From: a candidate division WOR-3 bacterium
GTDB lineage: Bacteria > Hydrothermota > Tepidihabitantia > Tepidihabitantales > Tepidihabitantaceae
Reading direction: 5' to 3'
DNA length: 64,000 nucleotides
Assembly (NCBI GenBank): GCA_039801085.1
Contig: JBDRTY010000001.1
Span: 571,538-635,537 of the forward strand
Position 1 is the stretch's first letter, and each line of letters opens with the position of its first letter. The position numbers were made by a program, and so were the translations under genes. Positions 52,549 through 61,114 of this stretch are shown piece after piece. Under the pieces are notes generated by a model. The model worked only from the letters and a program-made list of their open reading frames with translations, made no database searches and was not told where the DNA came from.

Positions 52549-55137
52549 ATGAATACACAGGTGAGCGAACCGCGGATTGGCGTGTTTGTCTGCCGTTGCG
52601 GCACCAACATCGCCGCCACCGTCAATGTTGAGCAGGTGGCAGAGTTTGCCCGGTCACTGCCCGGAGTGGTTTATGCCCAGACCGGGCTTTATGTCTGCTC
52701 CGAACCGGGGCAGAAGGAGATTCAGAAGGCGATTGCCGAACAGAATCTCAACCGGGTGGTGGTTGCCGCCTGCTCACCCCGGATGCACGAGCCGACCTTC
52801 CGTGCCTGTCTGGCACAGGCGGGAATGAATCCGTTTCTGCTGGAGATTGCCAATATCCGGGAGGGGTGTTCCTGGGTTCATTCAGCGGAGCCGGAGCGGG
52901 CGACGAAAAAGGCGTGTGACCTCGTGCGGATGGCGGTGGCAAAAGCCCGGTATCTGGCACCACTCAACGAGCGCCGTTTTCCACTCAAGGATGCGGTGCT
53001 GGTGGTAGGTGGTGGTGTTGCCGGGATTCAGGCAAGTCTGGATCTGGCGGATGCGGGCCATCAGGTTTATCTGGTGGAACGTTCGCCATCGCTGGGCGGT
53101 CTGATGGCACAGCTCCACAAGACCTATCCGACGATGGACTGTGCGATATGAATACTGGCGCCCAAGATGGCGGATGTCGGTCGACATCCCAGAATCAGAC
53201 TCCTGACCCTGGCAGAGGTCACCGAAGTTGCCGGGCATGTTGGTAACTTTAAGGTAACGGTCAGACAGAAGGCACGGTTTGTCAACGAAAAGGAGTGCAC
53301 CGCCTGCGGCGAGTGTGCCAAGGTCTGCCCGCAGCTGGTGCCGGATGAGTTCAATCTCGGGCTTTCACTCCGGCACGCAATCTACCAGCCATTTCCGCAG
53401 GCAATCCCTGCCGCCTATGTGCTCAATCCGGCTGATTGTCTGGGTTTGAATCCGATCGCCTGTGGCAAGTGCGCCCGTGCCTGTGACAAGAAATGTATCA
53501 ACCTTGAGGATCAGGACCGGGAGCTGAAGTTTGAGGTCGGCGCGATCATCGTTGCCACCGGCATGGAGCCGTTTGACCCGTTTGACAAGGGTGACTTCGG
53601 CTATGGTAAATACACCAATGTCATTACCGCCATGGAGTTTGAACGGCTGGCATCCTCGGGCGGACCGACCGGTGGTGAACTGCTCCGCCTGAGCGACCGG
53701 CGCAAGCCTTCAAGCATCGCATTTATCCAGTGTGTCGGCTCCCGCTGTGCAGAGCAGGGCACGCCCTACTGCTCCAATATCTGCTGTATGAATACGATCA
53801 AGGATGCGCTGGTGCTCAAGGAGCATTACCCGGATATGGAGGTCAAGGTCTTCTATATTGACCTGCGGGCATTTGCCAAGGGTTTTGAGGAGATGCTCTG
53901 GCGCTCCAAGCGGCTCGGGGTGAAATACATCCGCGGCATTCCTGGCGAGGTGGAGGAGGATGGAAAGACCGGCAACCTCCGTCTGTATGTGGAAAATACC
54001 GAGACCGGAAAAATTGAAAATCACGAGGTGGAAATGGTGGTCTTGGCAACCGGGGTGCGACCGGCGAAGACAACCGAGGCGCTCAAACAGCTGCTTTCGC
54101 TCCAGCTTCATCCGGAGGGGTTCCTGCTCGAGGCACATCCCAAACTTCAGCCGGTGGATTCGCCGATCCGGGGTGTTTTCTATGCGGGCGGAGCAGAAGG
54201 TCCGAAGGACATCAAGGATTCGGTAACTCAGGCGAGTGCTGCAGCGGGCAGGGCAGCAAGACTGCTGGCACAGGGTACACTGGCGGCTGAACCCTATACC
54301 GTGGCGGTTGATCCCGCAAAGTGCCGGGCATGCGGTGCCTGTCTAAAAGTCTGCTCCTATCAGGCGTTTGAATGGGAAAAGGGCAAGCCGGCAAAGCCGA
54401 TTGAGGCGGTCTGTGCGGGCTGTGGCACCTGTGCCGCGGAATGCCGTTTTGATGCGATTGAGGCGCATCAGTTCACCGATGAGCAGATAATGGCACAGAT
54501 TGAGGCGGCGCTTGCCGAAGAGTCCGAGTCCAAGTCACTGGTTTTTGCCTGCCACTGGTGCTCCTTTGCAGCTGCCGACACCGCCGGTGTTGCCCGCGGT
54601 CAGTATCCGGCGCGTCAGGTGTTGATCCGGACGATGTGTTCGGGCAGGGTGGCGGAGGAATTTGTGCTCAAGGCGTTTGCCCTGGGTGCGCCGGTTGTGC
54701 TGGTCTCCGGCTGTCACTTTGCCGACTGTCATTATCTCAATGCCAACCGGCACACCCAGCGCCGGGTTGAACGGCTCTGGGATAAGCTGGAAGCCTGGGG
54801 AATCAGACCGGAAAGGCTCCAGCTGGAGTGGATTTCCGCAGCCCAGGGACAGCGGTTTGTCTATACGATGCAGGAACTGGAAAAACTACGCCAGACGGTA
54901 ACGAAAGAGGAGATAGAAAAGACAATAACGATTCTCAAGAACCCGCCGCGGGTTGCCCCGCGTCCAGAGCCGAAAGAGCCGGGCGAGCAACCCTTCAGAT
55001 GCCTCCGCTGCGGCAAAGAGTTCAAACTCAATTATATTCCGGGCAAACCGCAGGAACGCACCTGCCCGTTCTGCGAGAGCAACTCGGTGCGAATGATGGT
55101 TCACAAAGAAGCGCCGGTTTCGGTTCCGGCAAAATAG
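52549..55137 (+). CDS. hdrA: HdrA selenoprotein with C-terminal MvhD domain and zinc ribbon
   Basis: The frame from 52549 to 55137 is open except for one TGA at 53149-53151 (codon 201). Reading it as selenocysteine gives an 862-residue HdrA. The parts are an N-terminal domain, an FAD site (VVGGGVAGIQASLDLADAG, about 152-170), the motif PTMDCAI-U-ILAPK, a ferredoxin motif (CTACGECAKVCP, 250-261), and two more cluster motifs (CRACGACLKVC, CAGCGTCAAEC). An MvhD domain follows (FACHWCSF, MCSGRV, GCHFADCHY), then a terminal zinc ribbon (CLRCG...CPFC). HdrA is a known Cys/Sec family at this position. A SECIS-like hairpin follows the TGA. HdrA carries the FAD that bifurcates electrons in Hdr complexes. 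Confidence 0.88.
53149..53190 (+). promoter_or_regulatory. UGA-Sec codon and candidate bacterial SECIS element in hdrA
   Basis: After the TGA (53149-53151), a perfect 7-bp stem (53172-53178 with 53183-53189) closes a GGTC loop (53179-53182). The loop begins 27 nt after the TGA, within the 16-37 nt range used for bacterial SECIS elements, and G is the first loop base as required. The Escherichia coli fdhF element also presents GGUC in its loop. Confidence 0.8.
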
Positions 55138-55441
55138 ATGCAGCTTTCAGTCTGACTAAAAATTTTTTAATTTCATAACTTCAGTTTATGCGTGTTCGGA
55201 AGCGGCCTGGTTTGTCATTTAAGCAGCGCCGCATTGGGGATTATGTTATGAGAGTTAAGATATTCCCCATAAAGTTAGAGCCGGTTCGGGCGCCAGAATT
55301 CACAGATTTTTTTATTTTGATTAATTAACACATTGAATTTACATGAGTTGTAATTTCAGCCCGCTTCTGCACACCGGGCAGTATAGGGGAGGGTACCGCC
55401 AGTCCCGGATGCGGGTCAGGTGCCGGTTTTCCGATTTTTTG
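55138..55441. other. gene-free stretch after hdrA
   Basis: No coding frame or tRNA is recognisable. There is one stem of 10 bp with a single mismatch (55235-55244 with 55260-55269, loop 15 nt). No T-run follows it, so it is not a clear terminator. The stretch ends at the promoter of the lipoprotein gene. Confidence 0.4.
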
Positions 55442-55470
55442 TTGACATTGCCGGGGTGTCAATTTATAGT
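55442..55470 (+). promoter_or_regulatory. promoter of the small lipoprotein gene
   Basis: TTGACA (55442-55447), 17 nt, TATAGT (55465-55470), 27 nt before the ATG at 55498, which has AAAGGAGG. Confidence 0.75.
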
Positions 55471-55497
55471 TCATTTGTGAGATCGAAAGGAGGTTTG

Positions 55498-55950
55498 ATG
55501 GTTCTGTGCAGGTTTGGCTTGATAGTGTGTATGCTGGTTCTGGCAGGGTGTGGCAGTAAAGATAGAGAAAGAAAAGGGACGCAGGTCAGTTCCGGCGCTT
55601 ACAGTCATACCGAGTTGAGTGATGACCTGAGTGCCCTGCCGGCGCAGTTCCGGTATCCGAATGTTGTGGTGCTGGACTGCGGTGAGGACAGCAGTGAGTC
55701 CGGAGTTAAGCGGGACTTTGTGCTCAGAAGCAGTGATTCCTTTCCGCAGGTGGTGAATTTCTACAAGCAGGCGTTTGACGGGCTGATGAATTACGGGATC
55801 GGCGCAGCATATTCAGACCGGACCGCACGGTTTACCGCCGAAAGCGACGCCGGCAATGAGAAGCTGATGTGCTTTCTGGTGCGGGAGGGGACGGGGACAC
55901 TGATCATCTTCATTCACGAACTGGATTTCCGCCAGCGGACAGAGGTATAG
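55498..55950 (+). CDS. small putative lipoprotein, function unknown
   Basis: This 150-residue protein has a lipoprotein signal (LIVCMLVLAGCGSKD). The mature part has a predicted strand (PNVVVLDCGED), then a helix rich in aromatic residues (FPQVVNFYKQAFDGL) and two late strands ending TLIIFIHELDF. I do not recognise a family. The ATG at 55498 is supported by AAAGGAGG and by the lipobox. It is followed after 8 nt by the first of two BNR-repeat secreted proteins and may be co-transcribed with them. Confidence 0.75.
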   Translation: MVLCRFGLIVCMLVLAGCGSKDRERKGTQVSSGAYSHTELSDDLSALPAQFRYPNVVVLDCGEDSSESGVKRDFVLRSSDSFPQVVNFYKQAFDGLMNYGIGAAYSDRTARFTAESDAGNEKLMCFLVREGTGTLIIFIHELDFRQRTEV

Positions 55951-55958
55951 TGGCGGAA

Positions 55959-57470
55959 ATGAACTGGATAATGAAATTTTTTCTGCTGTTTTTAAGTGCG
56001 GTTACCGGTGCTTCTGCCGGGTTCATTCCGTCGATCCGGGTTGACCATGAGTCCCGGGTTTCCCGGATGTGTTATAATTCTGCAATCGTGCTCGGTCCGG
56101 AGGATAGTTTCAGTCAGTCGGTTTATGTGGTGTTTGAGAATGATTCATTTGCCGGGAGTATAATTGTCCAGCAGGATATCTATTTTCAGCGGTCAACCGA
56201 TGGGGGATTGACCTGGCTGAGTGAGGACCGGCTGGTGCGGCGTGGGGCACCGTTTGCCTGTTATCCGGATATTGCGGTTGACCGTTCAGGTTGTATTTAC
56301 ATCGTTTATACAGAAAGGACGGATAATACCGCCCATATCTGCTGTATCCGCTCAACTGATATGGGTGAGAGCTGGTCTGAGCCGGTGCGGGTTGATGATA
56401 ATGGTGCCGGCGTGATGGCGGGCTGGGCAAGAGTTGCGGTGGACACCGGCGGAAACCTCTTCTGCGCCTGGAACGACCGGCGGCTGGGCAGGATGACAAT
56501 ATGGTCTGCTGTTTCAACTGACGGGGGCAGGAGCTGGTCAGCAGATGTGCGGGTGGATGATGATACGGTGCCGGGTGACTGTTTTCATACCGATGTGTTT
56601 GTTCAGCCGGGAACAAATCATTATCTCGTAACCGCAACTACGCCCTTCTGGGTACGGCCGGGCTATATCAATTCCAATGCCTCGTTTTTCCGTTCAACTG
56701 ATCAGGGGAGGACATTTGAGCCTGGAGTGGTGATTGATACCTTTTCTGACTACTGCGGTCAACCCCATGTGGTAGCAGATGCCGGACATATAATCTGTGA
56801 CTGGACCGGTTCTGGCGCCGGGATGGAGAACAGCCGGACCGAGGCGCGGGTGCTCTTTACCCCTGGTGACAGCTGGAGCATGCCGGTTGCAGTCAGTGAA
56901 CTGGATACCCTTTATACCTCCTATTACAACGGCGGAAAACTGGCGATTGACCCCAATGGCAATGTTCATTGTGTGCTGATGCTCGCTGAGGTGACTAATT
57001 ACAATTATGATATTTTTTACGCATTCAGCGATTGCCACGGACTTGTCTGGCAGGAACGGGAGCCGGTAAATGATGTCAAGGATGAAAATCAATGGGACCC
57101 GGATATTGCGGTTGACCGGAACGGCATAGCATATGTAGTCTGGCAGGACTGGAAAAATGGTCGGGGGGAAATCTGGTTTTCCACCAATCGGCAGACCGGG
57201 GTTGCAGAAAACCGGGCAGAAGACCGGCCGTTGGTGAGTATCACGCCCAATCCCTTCCGGGAACGGGTGGTGATTTTTGTCAATGGCACTCCGGCACAAA
57301 AGCCGGTTCTGGAAATTTTTGATCGGACCGGCAGGCGCATAAGGACACTGAGTATTACCGCTAATCAGGCGGTCTGGGACGGAATGGATGAATACGGTGT
57401 TCGGGTTGAAGCCGGAGCCTATTTCCTCTGTTATGGCGGTCATAAGAGCAGACTGGTGCTTGTGAGGTGA
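55959..57470 (+). CDS. secreted BNR/Asp-box repeat protein with T9SS sorting domain (copy 1)
   Basis: This 503-residue protein has a signal peptide (MKFFLLFLSAVTGASA after four residues). At least four Asp-box repeats (STDGGLTW, STDMGESW, STDGGRSW, STDQGRTF) indicate a six-bladed sialidase-type propeller. The C-terminal T9SS domain is SITPNPF...VWDGMDEYGVRVEAGAYF. Sialidase catalytic Arg residues cannot be assigned with confidence, so enzymatic activity is open; it may only bind glycans. Starts at 55959 (or the ATG at 55971). It is paralogous to the next gene, which overlaps it by 4 nt. Confidence 0.85.
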   Translation: MNWIMKFFLLFLSAVTGASAGFIPSIRVDHESRVSRMCYNSAIVLGPEDSFSQSVYVVFENDSFAGSIIVQQDIYFQRSTDGGLTWLSEDRLVRRGAPFACYPDIAVDRSGCIYIVYTERTDNTAHICCIRSTDMGESWSEPVRVDDNGAGVMAGWARVAVDTGGNLFCAWNDRRLGRMTIWSAVSTDGGRSWSADVRVDDDTVPGDCFHTDVFVQPGTNHYLVTATTPFWVRPGYINSNASFFRSTDQGRTFEPGVVIDTFSDYCGQPHVVADAGHIICDWTGSGAGMENSRTEARVLFTPGDSWSMPVAVSELDTLYTSYYNGGKLAIDPNGNVHCVLMLAEVTNYNYDIFYAFSDCHGLVWQEREPVNDVKDENQWDPDIAVDRNGIAYVVWQDWKNGRGEIWFSTNRQTGVAENRAEDRPLVSITPNPFRERVVIFVNGTPAQKPVLEIFDRTGRRIRTLSITANQAVWDGMDEYGVRVEAGAYFLCYGGHKSRLVLVR

Positions 57471-58993
57471 GGCCGATGCTGATAAATCATAATCGAATCT
57501 GGGGGGTGTTGGGTCTGATAATAGTCTCAGGAGTCAGTTTTGCCGAGTTCCTGCCGGCAGTCAGGGTTGATCAGGAGAATCGTCCGAATTATGCCTGTTA
57601 TCATGCGGATGTTGCCGTGGGTCCGGTGATTGCCGGGACACCGGTGATCTATGTCGCATTTGAGGATGATTCGGTGCCCTTTACAGTTCAGCGGAGCGAT
57701 ATTGCGTTTCAGCGGTCAACCGATGGCGGCAGAACCTGGCTCAGTGAGAATATCATCATCCGGCGCGGTAACCGTTTTGCCTGTTATCCGGAGTTGGTGG
57801 TTGGCAGGGATGGAACAATCTATCTGATGTATATTGACCGGATTGACGGTTCAAGGGGGCATATTCATTTTGTCCGCTCCACTGATATGGGCGAAACCTG
57901 GTCAGACCCGGTACAGGTGGATGATAATACCGGCACAGTGCCGATCGGCTGGGTGAAACTGGCGCTGGACAGTTCTGAAAATATCTTCTGTTCCTGGACT
58001 GACCAGCGGAGCGCATATCTGCGGGTTTATGCTGATGTGTCAACCGATGGTGGCAGAACCTGGGGGCGTGATGTGCGGGTGGATGATGATACGGTTTCAT
58101 TTAACTGTTATCCCCCGGATGTTTTTGTTCAGCCGGGCACAAATGACTATTTAGTAGTGGCTGATGCACCGGTGCGGGAAGGAAGCGGGATTGTGCTTCA
58201 TTCCCATTTTTACCGTTCCACCGACCAGGGCAGGAGTTTCAGCCCGGGTTTTCAGCTGGATACCTTTTCGGGCTATTCACGAATGCCCCATGTGGTGGCG
58301 GATGAGCAGCATATAATTACCGATTATACCGGTAATGGCTATGTGAATCAGTGCAAGACACTGGCACGGACCTGGTATGCGGATGGTGACACCTGGGGCG
58401 AGCAGGTGCTGGTGACCGAACTGGATACGATTTACAGTTCATTTACTCAGGGGGCAAAACTGGCGATTGATCCGATTAGTGTTGTCCATACCGCATTGAT
58501 GTTTGCCCACCGGGAAAGCACCATCTGGAACATTTATTATACTTACTCCACGGACCACGGCAGAACATGGGCACAGAGGGAGGCGGTGAGTCCAATGGCG
58601 ATGGTTCAGCAGTGGGACCCAAGCATTGCTGTTGATCAGGACGGGACGGTTTGTATTGTGTGGCAGGATATGCGCGAAGGCAAGGCAGAAATCTGGTTTT
58701 CTACCAACCGCCTGACCTCAGTGACCGAATCGGACGCAAGTGCACCCGGATTAAAAATTGAGTGTATGCCCACAGTTTTTCGTTCAAGAAGTTACTTTAA
58801 CATATCAGGTAAACTGGATGAAAATGCTATAGTTAAAATATATGACCTTTCAGGAAAGACTGTAAGAAGTTTGAGGATTTGTGAAGGCAGGGGATTCTGG
58901 GATGGGTGTGATGATGCCGGGAAAAGGTTGAATCCCGGTGTTTATATTGTGCGACTGGGTAATGTCACCAGTCGGGTAACCCTGCTGCCTTAA
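57467..58993 (+). CDS. secreted BNR/Asp-box repeat protein with degenerate sorting domain (copy 2)
   Basis: This 508-residue protein is a tandem paralogue of the preceding protein. It shares the Asp boxes (STDGGRTW, STDMGETW, STDQGRSF, STDHGRTW) and segments such as V-D-D-D-T-V and W-D-P-S-I-A-V-D. The C-terminal domain keeps F-W-D-G-C-D-D-A-G-K and P-G-V-Y-I-V-R-L, but the usual PNPF has become MPTVF. Start GTG at 57467 overlaps the upstream stop; the ATG at 57476 is an alternative. The last part of the gene (after about 58770) is more AT-rich than the rest. Confidence 0.83.
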   Translation: MRPMLINHNRIWGVLGLIIVSGVSFAEFLPAVRVDQENRPNYACYHADVAVGPVIAGTPVIYVAFEDDSVPFTVQRSDIAFQRSTDGGRTWLSENIIIRRGNRFACYPELVVGRDGTIYLMYIDRIDGSRGHIHFVRSTDMGETWSDPVQVDDNTGTVPIGWVKLALDSSENIFCSWTDQRSAYLRVYADVSTDGGRTWGRDVRVDDDTVSFNCYPPDVFVQPGTNDYLVVADAPVREGSGIVLHSHFYRSTDQGRSFSPGFQLDTFSGYSRMPHVVADEQHIITDYTGNGYVNQCKTLARTWYADGDTWGEQVLVTELDTIYSSFTQGAKLAIDPISVVHTALMFAHRESTIWNIYYTYSTDHGRTWAQREAVSPMAMVQQWDPSIAVDQDGTVCIVWQDMREGKAEIWFSTNRLTSVTESDASAPGLKIECMPTVFRSRSYFNISGKLDENAIVKIYDLSGKTVRSLRICEGRGFWDGCDDAGKRLNPGVYIVRLGNVTSRVTLLP

Positions 58994-58996
58994 GCT

Positions 58997-59857
58997 TCAG
59001 AGTCTTGCCTTAAGCCGTTCTTCAAGCTCCTCCGGTTCGTAAATCACTTCTATCCCGGCAGCCTGAAATGCCCGAATCTTCTCAGCCGCAGTGCCGGAGC
59101 CGGCAGATATGATTGCACCGGCATGACCCATCCGCTTGTCCGGTGGTGCGGTCTGACCCGCAATAAACCCGAATACCGGCTTGGTGACATATGATTTGAC
59201 AAATTCGGCTGCCCGCTCCTCATCCGAACCACCGATTTCGCCGACGATGACAATCGCCTCGGTCTCCGGATCATCCTGAAACAGTTTCAGACAGTCAATA
59301 AAACTGGTGCCGATGACCGGGTCGCCGCCGATGCCGACAACGGTGGACTGGCCGAATTCACCGGTATTGGCGGCGATTTCGTAAGTCAGGGTGCCGGAGC
59401 GGGAGACGACACCGACAACGCCGGGTTTGAATGCGGTAGCAGGCATGATGCCGATCTTTGCCTTGCCGGGGGAAATTACGCCCGGGCAGTTGGGTCCGAC
59501 AATCCGGACACCCCGGCTCCGGGCGACCGCAATTGCCCTGATCGCATCCAGTGTCGGCACACCTTCGGTGACACAGACTACCAGTTTGACACCAGCAAAG
59601 ACCGCTTCCAGCAGGGCGTCGCCGGCAAACTGGGCGGGGACGAAGATAATTGAGGCGTCAGCGCCGGTCGCCCGGACCGCCTGCTCCACCGAATCAAATA
59701 CCGGCACTCCTTCCACCTCCTGTCCCGCCTTACCCGGGGTGACACCGGCAACCACCTGAGTGCCGTATTCTCTCATCATCTTCGTATGAAAGGCGCCGTC
59801 TCTGCCGGTGATTCCCTGGACGAGCAGACGGGTGTTGTTGTCAATCAGGATGCTCAT
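58997..59857 (-). CDS. sucD: succinate--CoA ligase, alpha subunit
   Basis: This 286-residue subunit has the CoA-binding Rossmann start [37 protein letters not shown] and the phosphohistidine motif [14 protein letters not shown]. The ATG at 59857 has GGAGG upstream and overlaps the sucC stop by 4 nt. It interconverts succinyl-CoA and succinate with ATP or GTP formation, downstream of a 2-oxoglutarate oxidoreductase. Confidence 0.97.
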   Translation of the reverse strand: MSILIDNNTRLLVQGITGRDGAFHTKMMREYGTQVVAGVTPGKAGQEVEGVPVFDSVEQAVRATGADASIIFVPAQFAGDALLEAVFAGVKLVVCVTEGVPTLDAIRAIAVARSRGVRIVGPNCPGVISPGKAKIGIMPATAFKPGVVGVVSRSGTLTYEIAANTGEFGQSTVVGIGGDPVIGTSFIDCLKLFQDDPETEAIVIVGEIGGSDEERAAEFVKSYVTKPVFGFIAGQTAPPDKRMGHAGAIISAGSGTAAEKIRAFQAAGIEVIYEPEELEERLKARL

Positions 59858-60993
59858 CTTCCCTCCTTTGCCTTGGTAACCGCGAGCCGGACCGCCTCCG
59901 CCATGGTGGTGGCAAAGAGAATCGGGCTGTTTTCTAGGAGCGAACATGCGCGGTCGGCATTGGTGCCGACGAGCCGGGCGATGACCGGCACCCGGATATC
60001 CGCCTGCTGGCGGGCGAGGAGGAGTCCCTGAGCGATGTCATCACAGCGGGTGATTCCGCCAAAGATGTTCACCAGAATCGCCTTCACATTCGGATCGGAC
60101 AGGATGATGCGCATCGCCAGTGCCATCTTATCCGGTGAAGAAGAGCCGCCGACATCCAGAAAGTTAGCCGGTTCGCCGCCGTAGCGCTTGATCAGATCCA
60201 TCGTTGCCATCGCCAGACCGGCACCATTGACAACACAGCCGACATTGCCCGAAAGCTTGATATAGGAGAGCCCCGCCTTCTTGGCTTCCACCTCGGCCGG
60301 TTCTTCGCTTGACAAATCTCGCAAGGCTTCGTTTTCCGGGTGGCGAAACAGGGCGTTGTCGTCAAAGTTGATCTTGGCGTCCAGGGCGAGCAGATTGCCG
60401 TTGCCGGCAAGCACGAGCGGATTGATCTCCACCAGTGAGCAGTCACGGTCAATAAACAGGCGGAACAGTTTCTGGGCAATGGCAGTAAACTGTTGTGCCA
60501 GTTTAGTGTCCTTTAACATCATCATCCCGGCGTTGCGTGCCTGAAATGGCAGCAGGCCGAGCAGGGGATCAATTGGCGTTTTGATGATCTTTTCCGGATT
60601 TGTCTTTGCCACCTCCTCAATCTCTACCCCGCCGGCCGCCGATGCGAGCAAAACAGGTGCACGAACGGAGCGGTCAATGGTGATTCCGAGGTAGTATTCG
60701 CTCTGGATCGCAACCGCTTCGGAAACTAAGACCCGCCGGACCTTAAGTCCCCTGATCGACATATTCAGGATACCGGCGGCAACGGTTTCCACCTCTTCCG
60801 GTGTTGCCGCCTTTTTCACACCTCCTGCCTTGCCCCTGCCACCAACCAGCACCTGTGCCTTGAGTACGACCGGCAAACCGAGTTCTTCAGCAATGGTTCG
60901 GGCTTCCGCTGGTGTAGCCGCTGTTTTTTCCCGGGGGACCGGGATGGTGTAAGCAGCGAAAATCTCCTTTGCCTGATATTCGTGGATTTTCAT
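59854..60993 (-). CDS. sucC: succinate--CoA ligase, beta subunit
   Basis: This 379-residue ATP-grasp subunit starts [13 protein letters not shown] and has the segments [42 protein letters not shown] and [16 protein letters not shown]. No Shine-Dalgarno precedes the ATG; the promoter -10 box ends 9 nt upstream, suggesting a leaderless transcript. It forms an operon with sucD and is divergent from dnaN. Confidence 0.97.
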   Translation of the reverse strand: MKIHEYQAKEIFAAYTIPVPREKTAATPAEARTIAEELGLPVVLKAQVLVGGRGKAGGVKKAATPEEVETVAAGILNMSIRGLKVRRVLVSEAVAIQSEYYLGITIDRSVRAPVLLASAAGGVEIEEVAKTNPEKIIKTPIDPLLGLLPFQARNAGMMMLKDTKLAQQFTAIAQKLFRLFIDRDCSLVEINPLVLAGNGNLLALDAKINFDDNALFRHPENEALRDLSSEEPAEVEAKKAGLSYIKLSGNVGCVVNGAGLAMATMDLIKRYGGEPANFLDVGGSSSPDKMALAMRIILSDPNVKAILVNIFGGITRCDDIAQGLLLARQQADIRVPVIARLVGTNADRACSLLENSPILFATTMAEAVRLAVTKAKEGR

Positions 60994-61002
60994 ACGGTGT
61001 CT

Positions 61003-61030
61003 AATTTAGATGCCGGCGGGTAAAAGTCAA
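61003..61030 (-). promoter_or_regulatory. promoter of sucCD (leaderless type)
   Basis: On the minus strand, TTGACT (61025-61030), 16 nt, TAAATT (61003-61008). Nine nt lie between the -10 box and the sucC ATG. Confidence 0.6.
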
Positions 61031-61053
61031 TGATTTTGGAGGTGCGGGAAAAC

Positions 61054-61081
61054 TTGACTGTTAATTAATTCCCGGTAAAAC
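61054..61081 (+). promoter_or_regulatory. promoter of dnaN
   Basis: TTGACT (61054-61059), 16 nt, TAAAAC (61076-61081), 33 nt before the ATG at 61115, which has AAAAGGAGGAG. Back to back with the sucC promoter. Confidence 0.6.
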
Positions 61082-61114
61082 TTTACCAATGATGGATTTT
61101 GAAAAGGAGGAGCA

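Noticed and set aside
52549-53151. A separate 200-residue gene, with a second gene starting at 53167, or a pseudogene
   Set aside because: The two parts are in one frame, the break is a single TGA at the known Cys/Sec site of HdrA, a SECIS-like hairpin follows, and there is no ribosome site before 53167.
55138-55441. A tRNA or other known RNA gene in the gap after hdrA
   Set aside because: I could not draw a cloverleaf or find a T-loop and 3' acceptor pair; only one imperfect stem is present.
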